Below, in pieces: positions 6,070 to 12,402 of a stretch of 12,402 nt of DNA. Numbering within the stretch: position 1 is the first letter of the stretch; each line of letters starts with the position of its first letter. The notes below the pieces were generated by a model. That model was given only the letters and a program-made list of their open reading frames with translations, was not told the origin of the DNA and did no database searches. A program made the translations under genes and the position numbers. The DNA is taken from positions 1-12,402 of the forward strand of contig JBIICM010000063.1 in NCBI GenBank assembly GCA_044238875.1, given 5' to 3'. Source of the stretch: JAIBAI01 sp044238875. Lineage in GTDB: Bacteria > Bacteroidota > Bacteroidia > M30B66.

Positions 6070-8091
6070 ATGAAAACCAATGCCCTGATCAGCGAAAGCA
6101 GCCCTTACCTTCTGCAGCATGCACATAATCCTGTAAACTGGCTGCCTTGGGGGCAGCAGGCCCTTGAACTGGCACAAAAACAAGACAAACCCCTGCTCAT
6201 TAGTATTGGATATTCGGCCTGCCACTGGTGCCATGTAATGGAAAAAGAGTCGTTTGAAGACGAGGCAACCGCGAAACTCATGAACGATCATTTCATTTGC
6301 ATAAAGGTTGACAGGGAAGAGCGGCCGGATATTGACCAGCTTTATATGACCGCCGTTCAGCTGATGTCAGGCAGGGGAGGCTGGCCGCTGAACTGTTTCA
6401 CACTCCCCGACGGAAAGCCCTTTTACGGAGGCACCTATTTTCCCCGTAAAAACTGGCAGGATGTGATGAAGCAACTCATACATCTGTTTCAGAACGAGCG
6501 TGACAAGGTGGAAGAATACGCCCTCAGTCTTGCAAATGGCATCAAACAGTCGCAGCTGCTGAAAGTCAATCAGAACGAAAAGAAAAGTGTATCACAAGCC
6601 GATTTTGAAGAAGCTGTTGAAAAATGGATGCGTTCAGCCGACCATACTGAAGGAGGCCCCAATAAGGCGCCTAAGTTTCCATTACCCAATAATTACCAGT
6701 TTTTACTGCGGTTCGGGTGGACAAAAAACGATACAGACATTCTCAACCACGTGCACCTTACACTGCGCAAGATGGCTTTTGGCGGCATTTACGATCAGCT
6801 GGGCGGAGGTTTTGCAAGGTACAGTACTGATACAATGTGGAAAGTGCCTCATTTTGAAAAAATGCTTTACGACAATGCGCAGTTAATCAGTCTCTATGCA
6901 GAAGCATGGCAGCAGCAAAATAATCCGCTTTACAGAACAGTATGTAATGAAACAGCCGGTTTTATTATGCGTGAACTCAGGGATCCTGCCGGATGGTTTT
7001 ACAGCGCTCTTGATGCTGATTCAGGGGGGACAGAAGGTTTGTACTACACGTGGGATAGAGAAACGATTATGGAGCAGCTCGATCCGGAAGATTACCGAGT
7101 TTTCAGTACCTGTTTCAACATCAATGAGCACGGCTATTGGGAAGACGAACGCTACATACTGCTCAGATCAAAAGATGACAACGAACTGGCTGCCGAACTG
7201 GGCCTGACCGTTTCTGAATTGCAGCAAAAAATTGCTCAGCTGAAAGAGAAAATGCTGAAAGTTCGATCAGGCAGGATAAGACCCGGTCTTGACAATAAAC
7301 TGATTGTTTCATGGAATGGACTCACCATCAGGGCTTTTGCTGATTTGTATAGGGTTTTCAGGGATGAATCATACCTGATTACAGCCCGAAAAGCAGCCGG
7401 ATATATTTTGAATAACCTGCAAAGAGAAGATGGCCGGCTGATGCACACGCCTCATATTGAAGGTTTTCTGGAAGATTACTGCATGATGATTGATGCCTGC
7501 ATCGCTCTTTATCAGGCTGAATTCGATGAGACCTGGCTAATAAGGGCAAAAGATTTATGCGACAAAGTTTTTGAAGATTTCTATGAGCCTTCAGCAGGCT
7601 TTTTCTGGTTCAGCGCTGCCGGACAAAATACGCCGCTCAGCAGGCTGATAGAGGTGAGCGACAATGTGATACCTGCTGCCAATTCAATGATGGCGATCAA
7701 TCTGCACCGTTTGGGTATCTGGTTTTCAGAAACTGCGTGGATAAGTTTAGCCGAAGAAATGCTGGAAATGATAACAGACGATATGCTGGGTTACCTGCCG
7801 GGTTATTCAAACTGGGGTATGCTTGCCCTGCAAAAAATTTATCCTTCGTTTGAGCTTGCTGCCTGCGGAAGCGAGGCGTTCAGCCAGGTGAGTAACCTGC
7901 AAAAAGTTTATATGCCGGATGTTTTGATTTCAGCTTGCGGGTCACATTCAGCATTGCCATTTCATGAAGGAAGAACCGGCCAAAAGGAACAATATTTTAT
8001 TTGTATGCGCCAATCGTGCCGACAACCTGTTTTCAACATTCAGGCTGTTGATCAATTATTGCGGACTGAGCGCTTGGTGAAGGTCTCCTAA
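6070..8091 (+). CDS. YyaL/SPATA20-type thioredoxin-domain protein (DUF255)
   Basis: A 673-residue two-domain protein of a family found from bacteria to human SPATA20, with no firmly established biochemical role. The N-terminal domain (about 1-165) is thioredoxin-like and starts with the family signature NPVNWLPWG. It carries the redox-like motif CHWC (Cys51, Cys54) followed by HVMEKESFED, then VDREERPDID and a GRGGWPLNCF segment. The rest (about 190-600) looks like an alpha-helical toroid related to glycoside hydrolase or epimerase folds, with NKAPKFPLPNNYQF, FGGIYDQLGGGFARYSTD, VPHFEKMLYDNAQL and SALDADSGGTEGLYYTW. Length and motif order match full-length family members, and no truncation is seen. 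The start is fixed by a promoter ending 4 bases upstream and by the MKTNALISESSPYLLQHAHN N terminus typical of the family. It diverges from a DtxR-type regulator, which hints at, but does not prove, metal or redox control. pyrG follows after 28 bases. Confidence 0.95.
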   Translation: MKTNALISESSPYLLQHAHNPVNWLPWGQQALELAQKQDKPLLISIGYSACHWCHVMEKESFEDEATAKLMNDHFICIKVDREERPDIDQLYMTAVQLMSGRGGWPLNCFTLPDGKPFYGGTYFPRKNWQDVMKQLIHLFQNERDKVEEYALSLANGIKQSQLLKVNQNEKKSVSQADFEEAVEKWMRSADHTEGGPNKAPKFPLPNNYQFLLRFGWTKNDTDILNHVHLTLRKMAFGGIYDQLGGGFARYSTDTMWKVPHFEKMLYDNAQLISLYAEAWQQQNNPLYRTVCNETAGFIMRELRDPAGWFYSALDADSGGTEGLYYTWDRETIMEQLDPEDYRVFSTCFNINEHGYWEDERYILLRSKDDNELAAELGLTVSELQQKIAQLKEKMLKVRSGRIRPGLDNKLIVSWNGLTIRAFADLYRVFRDESYLITARKAAGYILNNLQREDGRLMHTPHIEGFLEDYCMMIDACIALYQAEFDETWLIRAKDLCDKVFEDFYEPSAGFFWFSAAGQNTPLSRLIEVSDNVIPAANSMMAINLHRLGIWFSETAWISLAEEMLEMITDDMLGYLPGYSNWGMLALQKIYPSFELAACGSEAFSQVSNLQKVYMPDVLISACGSHSALPFHEGRTGQKEQYFICMRQSCRQPVFNIQAVDQLLRTERLVKVS

Positions 8092-8105
8092 AATCATTAC
8101 ATTTG
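8074..8105 (+). promoter_or_regulatory. Candidate -33/-7 promoter of pyrG
   Basis: TTG at 8074-8076 lies inside the last codons of the yyaL-like gene. After a 21-base spacer comes TACATTTG at 8098-8105, an exact match to the Bacteroidota -7 element. The predicted start is around 8108-8110, giving a leader of about 10-12 bases that contains a run of five T (8112-8116) before ATG 8120. A dyad, CATTTG (8100-8105) and CAAATG (8117-8122), links the -7 box and the start codon. pyrG could thus be transcribed independently of the gene upstream. Confidence 0.55.
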
Positions 8106-8119
8106 TCAAACTTTTTCAA

Positions 8120-9802
8120 ATGGATTCCAAGCCATCCCCAGCCAAATATATTTTCGTAACGGGAGGCGTGGCCTCCTCACTTGGTAAAGGAATTATTTCT
8201 GCCTCTCTGGCCAAGTTACTGCAGGCCAGAGGCTATTCTGTAACAATACAGAAATTCGACCCTTACATCAACGTTGATCCAGGAACTCTTAATCCCTATG
8301 AGCATGGCGAATGCTATGTGACAGAAGATGGTGCCGAAACTGATCTTGACCTGGGTCACTATGAACGCTTTCTGAATATTCCCACTTCGCAGGCCAACAA
8401 TGTTACCACCGGGCGCATTTACAAATCGGTAATTGAAAAAGAACGTAGGGGCGATTATCTAGGCAAAACGGTACAGATTATCCCCCATATCACCGACGAA
8501 ATAAAACACCGGATGAAACTGCTCGGTGAATCGGGTCGTTACGAGTTTGTTATCACCGAAATAGGAGGCACCGTAGGTGACATCGAATCACTCCCGTACA
8601 TTGAAGCCATCCGGCAGCTCAGGCTCGAATTAGGCCAGCTGAATTGCCTGGTCATTCATCTTACGCTCATACCTTACCTTTCTGCTGCAGGAGAGCTCAA
8701 AACCAAACCCACGCAGCATTCGGTAAAAATGTTTCTCGAGCAGGGTGTACAACCAGATATACTTGTATGCCGAACTGAACATCCATTGGGTAAAGATCTG
8801 AAACGCAAGATCGGACTGTTTTGTAATGTGAACGAGGCGTCGGTGATTGAATCACGTGATGCATCCTCTATCTACGATGTTCCGCTTTTAATGGAAGAAG
8901 AAAAACTCGATCAGGTAGTGCTCGATAAATTGCAGATGCCTGCCAATAGCTTGCCCGATCTGAGAAACTGGAAAGATTTTCTGGGAAAGTTAAAACATCC
9001 CGCTGGCGAGGTAAGCATTGCCATCGTTGGTAAATACATTGAATTAAAGGATGCCTACAAATCAATAGCTGAATCGTTTATCCACTCTGGAGCGGCCAAC
9101 AACCTGCATGTACAGCTTGAATGGATTCATTCTGAAGATATTAACGAGAATAATGTTGGTCAGATTTTCAAAGGAGTCAGCGGAATTCTGGTGGCACCGG
9201 GTTTTGGCGAAAGAGGCATAGAAGGCAAGATCACGGCAATTCATTACGCAAGAACCAACCTTATACCTTTCTTTGGGATTTGTTTGGGAATGCAGTGCGC
9301 AGTAATTGAGTTCGCAAGGAACGTGCTTGGTTTGAAAGCAGCTCACTCCACCGAAATGGACAAAAACACACCAGCTCCGGTAATCCATTTGCAGGATAGC
9401 CAGAAAAAAGTAACCCATAAAGGCGGCACCATGCGTTTGGGCGCATATCCCTGCAAACTTCAAAACGGGAGTCTCGCCCGTCATATTTATGGCCGATCTG
9501 AAATATCAGAACGCCACAGACACCGCTACGAGTTCAACAATGCCTACCTTGAGCAGTTCGGTAATGCCGGAATGGTTGCATCCGGCATTCATCCTGAGAA
9601 AGGATTGGTTGAAATTGTTGAAATCAGCGAACATCCCTGGTTTATAGGTGTTCAGTTTCATCCTGAATACAAAAGCACCGTTGACTGTCCGCACCCGCTT
9701 TTTGTTTCATTTGTGCAGGCAGCAGAAGCATACAGCAGGGCGAGGGCAGCAGGTGCTGTCAGCCAGAAATCAGGTTCTGCCGGTTATTCGCTCCAAACTT
9801 AA
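8120..9802 (+). CDS. pyrG: CTP synthase (glutamine hydrolysing)
   Basis: Cytoplasmic enzyme that makes CTP from UTP, ATP and glutamine, the last step of pyrimidine nucleotide synthesis. The 560-residue product has both domains. The N-terminal amidoligase (about 8-275) has the P-loop GGVASSLGKG (15-24) and the characteristic KFDPYINVDPGTLNPYEHGE segment. The C-terminal class I glutaminase (about 300-540) has nucleophile Cys388 in FFGICLGMQ, and His514 and Glu516 in VQFHPEYKS complete the triad. All catalytic residues are present. The C-terminal tail after about residue 537 (SRARAAGAVSQKSGSAGY) is slightly longer than the usual 530-545-residue enzyme and is small-residue-rich, probably disordered. 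The start at ATG 8120 is supported by the promoter and by the close distance to the GGVASSLGKG motif. lnt follows after 37 bases. Confidence 0.98.
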   Translation: MDSKPSPAKYIFVTGGVASSLGKGIISASLAKLLQARGYSVTIQKFDPYINVDPGTLNPYEHGECYVTEDGAETDLDLGHYERFLNIPTSQANNVTTGRIYKSVIEKERRGDYLGKTVQIIPHITDEIKHRMKLLGESGRYEFVITEIGGTVGDIESLPYIEAIRQLRLELGQLNCLVIHLTLIPYLSAAGELKTKPTQHSVKMFLEQGVQPDILVCRTEHPLGKDLKRKIGLFCNVNEASVIESRDASSIYDVPLLMEEEKLDQVVLDKLQMPANSLPDLRNWKDFLGKLKHPAGEVSIAIVGKYIELKDAYKSIAESFIHSGAANNLHVQLEWIHSEDINENNVGQIFKGVSGILVAPGFGERGIEGKITAIHYARTNLIPFFGICLGMQCAVIEFARNVLGLKAAHSTEMDKNTPAPVIHLQDSQKKVTHKGGTMRLGAYPCKLQNGSLARHIYGRSEISERHRHRYEFNNAYLEQFGNAGMVASGIHPEKGLVEIVEISEHPWFIGVQFHPEYKSTVDCPHPLFVSFVQAAEAYSRARAAGAVSQKSGSAGYSLQT

Positions 9803-9826
9803 CACCTGCTGCTAAAACAGGCTGTT

Positions 9827-9834
9827 TACCTTTA
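9827..9834 (+). promoter_or_regulatory. Weak -7-like box before lnt
   Basis: TACCTTTA differs from TAnnTTTG only in its last base and ends 5 bases before the lnt ATG at 9840, the same placement as the better boxes in this window. No -33 TTG is seen at the right distance, so lnt may equally be read through from pyrG. Confidence 0.2.
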
Positions 9835-9839
9835 CCGCC

Positions 9840-11483
9840 ATGGCAATACTTTATGCCCTGATCTCCGGCCTGTTAATGGCGGCATCATGGCCTGACTGGG
9901 GTTGGTCTCCACTAATGTTTCTGGCCTGGGTACCGCTTCTGATGGTTGAAGAACGTATACTTACAGACGGAAAGCGTTACAATAACCTGCGTGTATTCGG
10001 TCTTGCCTACCTGACTTTTCTGAGTTGGAACATCTGCACAACCTGGTGGGTAATGAACGCCTCTGTTGGAGGGGCATTACTTGCCAATCTTGCCAATAGC
10101 CTGCTGATGGCATCCGTTTTTACCCTGTTTCATACCCTTCGCAAACGACTGCCATCGGCGCGTTCTGCTTTTTACCTGCCTGTGGTTTGGCTGGCTTTCG
10201 AATACCTCCATTACGACTGGGATCTCTCTTGGCCATGGCTCAGCCTAGGGAATGTGTTTGCCGGCCAATATCAGCTGGTGCAGTGGTATGAATTTACAGG
10301 GGTTTCAGGCGGCTCTCTCTGGATTTTACTGGTGAATGTATCATTTGCACGGCTACTTAGCCTTCGCAATCAGGTTACCCCACCGTTAAATTTACTCAGT
10401 CAGGCCAGAAAAATTATCCTTTCCATACTGCTTCCGGTGCTTGTGTCGCTTTTCATCTATTACAATGCAGCCGATAAAGGCACGCCTGTGAATGTTGCAG
10501 TGATTCAACCCAATGTAGACCCCTATCTTGAGAAATTCGACGAGCGTACATTTGATACCCAAACCGACAAATTCATTCAGCTGGCCGGCAAATGCGTCAG
10601 CGATTCAACCGACTGGCTCATCGGACCAGAAACCGCCATTGCTGGTTCTGTTAATGAAGCGGAGGTCGCTTATGAAGACCGGATCATTCGGCTCGACAGT
10701 TTGCTCAACTTGTATCCAAGGCTCAATATGCTGATTGGAGCCGAGACCCATCGTTTTTACAAACCCGGGATGCCGCATCCGGCTGCCGCAAGGCCACTGA
10801 ACTACAGACCTGATGTTTATTTTGAGGCTTTCAATACAGCGTTGCACCTGCAAAAAAACTCCGTTAAATTTTATCATAAATCTAAACTTGTTCCGGGAGT
10901 TGAGCAGATGCCCTTCCCGGCAGTCTTCAGGTTCATTGAAGACTGGGCCATTGATCTAGGAGGCACAACTGGGTCACTTGGCAAACAGCAAGAAAGAACC
11001 GTATTCAGGGGTTACAATCCTGATCATGCAGCGGCACCTGCCATCTGTTATGAATCAGTATTTGGAGATTTTATTCAGGATTATGTAGCCAACGGTGCGA
11101 GTTTTATTGCGGTGATCACAAACGATGGCTGGTGGGGCGATACACCCGGATACAAACAGCACCTGGCCTATGCAAGGCTGAGGGCCATCGAAAACCGCAG
11201 GAGCATTGTTCGCAGCGCCAATACCGGAATCAGTTGTCTGATCAACCAACGCGGCGACATCAGTCACGCAACATCCTGGTGGACGGCAACCGCTTTCAGC
11301 GGTACCATCAGAGCAAACAAAAGCCGTACATTTTTTTCGCTCACCGGTGACATAATTGGTCTTTCAGCAGTCTGGCTCTCCTGCTGGATGATTTTGTGGA
11401 TGTATTGGCGACGTTTTAAAAGACGTGACAAAATACTGACGGGTGCCGATGGTCGTCCGCTCAATCCTGATGAATTAAGCTGA
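9840..11483 (+). CDS. lnt: Apolipoprotein N-acyltransferase
   Basis: Inner-membrane enzyme that adds the third acyl chain to the N-terminal cysteine of lipoproteins, using phospholipid as donor. The 547-residue protein has an N-terminal membrane bundle (hydrophobic stretches from about 3-36, 50-70, 78-98, 108-123, 151-173 and 190-208). A periplasmic nitrilase-like domain spans about 215-490, and a final membrane helix lies at about 503-521. The catalytic triad is visible: Glu264 in GPETAI, Lys347 in FYHKSKLVPGVEQMPF, and Cys403 in AICYESVFGDF. Glu355 matches a further conserved glutamate, and ITNDGWWGDTPGYKQHLAYARLRAIE is the usual family block split here over residues 426-451. Around the lysine, the E. 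coli-like HLVPFGEY is replaced by KLVPGVEQ, which I believe is normal for this phylum. The gene lies 37 bases after pyrG and 33 bases before mutA. Confidence 0.95.
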   Translation: MAILYALISGLLMAASWPDWGWSPLMFLAWVPLLMVEERILTDGKRYNNLRVFGLAYLTFLSWNICTTWWVMNASVGGALLANLANSLLMASVFTLFHTLRKRLPSARSAFYLPVVWLAFEYLHYDWDLSWPWLSLGNVFAGQYQLVQWYEFTGVSGGSLWILLVNVSFARLLSLRNQVTPPLNLLSQARKIILSILLPVLVSLFIYYNAADKGTPVNVAVIQPNVDPYLEKFDERTFDTQTDKFIQLAGKCVSDSTDWLIGPETAIAGSVNEAEVAYEDRIIRLDSLLNLYPRLNMLIGAETHRFYKPGMPHPAAARPLNYRPDVYFEAFNTALHLQKNSVKFYHKSKLVPGVEQMPFPAVFRFIEDWAIDLGGTTGSLGKQQERTVFRGYNPDHAAAPAICYESVFGDFIQDYVANGASFIAVITNDGWWGDTPGYKQHLAYARLRAIENRRSIVRSANTGISCLINQRGDISHATSWWTATAFSGTIRANKSRTFFSLTGDIIGLSAVWLSCWMILWMYWRRFKRRDKILTGADGRPLNPDELS

Positions 11484-11504
11484 CAGGGCATTGCCTCAGA
11501 TGCT

Positions 11505-11512
11505 TAACTTTG
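11505..11512 (+). promoter_or_regulatory. -7 promoter box of mutA
   Basis: TAACTTTG matches TAnnTTTG exactly and ends 4 bases before the mutA ATG at 11517. The spacing is the same as before the yyaL-like gene, so a leaderless or nearly leaderless transcript is expected. A TTG exists upstream at 11491-11493, but only 11 bases from the box, so the -33 element is missing or poor. Confidence 0.45.
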
Positions 11513-11516
11513 CCGC

Positions 11517-12402
11517 ATGTCATTATTTTCAGCATTCGATAAAAACAGTTACCGGCAATGGGTTGATCAGTTGCAAAAAGAACTGAAAGGTGCAGATGTT
11601 AGCCGGTTTACCCACCGGAATATTGAAGAACTTTCCATTCCCACCTATCTGGATGCCGGAGAAAGACGCAACTACCCTTCACCCCTGCCATTCAGGGAGC
11701 AACAGCATGAACACGCACAAGGATCGAATAGCTGGACGATCTGTGCAGAGATTCAGACCGATGATCTGCCTGCTTCCAATAAATCTGCATTACATCTGCT
11801 TGAGTGCGGTGCCGACGCACTGCGCATCAAAGGCATCGGCATTTCCAATCAGGACGAGCTCAGACTGGTATTGAGGAATATCAGACCGGAATACATTTTT
11901 ACCCATTTCGACTGTGGAGAGGCCAATCCTTCACTGCTGTTCATGTTTGCTGATGAACTGAAAAAAATGGAAGTTGACCATGAACAAATCCGCGGCAGTA
12001 TCGGCTTTGATCCGCTGGGTGATTTTGCCTTTACCGGAGCCATGGAGTCAGGCATAGAGGATACAATGCACATCTGCAAATCATTATCAGCATTTGCCGC
12101 TGCATCACTCCCGAATTTCAAAACCATCTGCCTCAGGGGCAATAACTGGCACAATGCCGGAGCCTCCATTACCGGAGAGTTGGCGTACCTGCTGGCTGCC
12201 GGCGTTGAATACCTGAGCATGCCCGGCATAACTGACAAAACTGCTGCGCAGATTTGCGTTAGGATGGCCATAGGGGCCGATTTCTTTGCCGGAATTGCTA
12301 AAATCAGAAGCATACGTTTGCTCTGGGCAAGGATGCTAAGCGGTTTTGGATTAGATCCTTCCGCCTATCCATTGCGGATATCCGCCGAAACAACCAGTCG
12401 TA
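11517..12402 (+). CDS. mutA: Methylmalonyl-CoA mutase small (beta) subunit, 3' end outside window
   Basis: Small subunit of the heterodimeric B12-dependent mutase that interconverts succinyl-CoA and methylmalonyl-CoA, used in propionate formation or breakdown in the cytoplasm. The frame is open from ATG 11517 to the window edge, giving the first 295 residues. The N terminus (LFSAFDKNSYRQWVDQLQKE followed by LKGAD) matches the usual mutase start, where a helix precedes a conserved KxLKG. A TIM-barrel region follows, including GSIGFDPLGDFAFTGA (160-175), NNWHNAGAS (209-217) and IAKIRSIRLLWARM (260-273), all familiar blocks of the mutase family. In known heterodimers the small subunit is catalytically inactive and the large subunit binds substrate and cobalamin. 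Small subunits are commonly about 600 residues, so half is missing here. mutB would be expected downstream. The start is supported by the -7 box 4 bases upstream. I judge small rather than large subunit by the divergent N-terminal half. Confidence 0.88.
   Translation, partial: MSLFSAFDKNSYRQWVDQLQKELKGADVSRFTHRNIEELSIPTYLDAGERRNYPSPLPFREQQHEHAQGSNSWTICAEIQTDDLPASNKSALHLLECGADALRIKGIGISNQDELRLVLRNIRPEYIFTHFDCGEANPSLLFMFADELKKMEVDHEQIRGSIGFDPLGDFAFTGAMESGIEDTMHICKSLSAFAAASLPNFKTICLRGNNWHNAGASITGELAYLLAAGVEYLSMPGITDKTAAQICVRMAIGADFFAGIAKIRSIRLLWARMLSGFGLDPSAYPLRISAETTSR

Noticed and set aside
6587..7207. Two plus-strand open frames in another phase within the yyaL-like gene, as a possible frameshifted or overlapping gene
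   Set aside because: The main frame is continuous with family motifs on both sides, so these are out-of-phase shadows.
9803..9839. CCTG/CAGG inverted repeat between pyrG and lnt as a terminator
   Set aside because: A four-base stem with a nine-base loop and no T-run is not convincing.
11849..12313. Minus-strand open frame of 154 codons at the right end
   Set aside because: It lies opposite mutA, whose plus-strand frame stays open to the edge and carries mutase motifs; the antisense translation is low-complexity and serine/proline-rich.

Overview
The window looks like ordinary chromosomal housekeeping DNA from a member of the Bacteroidota. Three things point there. Several start codons are preceded within a few bases by the Bacteroidota -7 promoter element TAnnTTTG, in one case with a well spaced -33 TTG. 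No gene shows a convincing Shine-Dalgarno sequence. The proteins (ComEB-type dCMP deaminase, S41 protease, DtxR-FeoA regulator, Lnt with a YHKSKLVPGVE motif, split methylmalonyl-CoA mutase) have the look of Bacteroidota orthologues. I see no tRNA, rRNA, CRISPR array, insertion sequence or phage gene, and no gene-free stretch longer than 300 bases.

Left part, minus strand (1-2140): an apparent three-gene operon, read right to left. It runs from an unrecognised 195-residue protein to a deoxycytidylate deaminase to a C-terminal processing protease (S41), which leaves the window at base 1. The deaminase stop and the protease start share one base (TGATG), which suggests coupled translation.

Centre (2256-5966): the primosomal helicase gene priA diverges from that operon and is followed by a small four-helix membrane protein. 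The membrane protein gene converges on a minus-strand DtxR/MntR-type regulator. Their two stop codons lie in the two arms of one near-perfect palindrome.

Right part, plus strand (6070-12402): a YyaL/SPATA20-type thioredoxin-domain protein, CTP synthase (pyrG), apolipoprotein N-acyltransferase (lnt), and the first 295 codons of the methylmalonyl-CoA mutase small subunit (mutA), which is cut by the window edge. The regulator and the yyaL-like gene diverge from a 103-base spacer holding a C5/G5 hairpin and the best promoter in the window.

The genes serve DNA metabolism (dCMP deaminase, PriA, CTP synthase), the cell envelope (S41 protease, Lnt), metal-responsive control (DtxR-FeoA) and propionate/succinate metabolism (MutA). 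I found no strong case for a new multi-gene system. The most interesting signals are regulatory: -7 boxes placed so close to start codons that leaderless transcripts are expected, and a U-run at the predicted start of the pyrG transcript.
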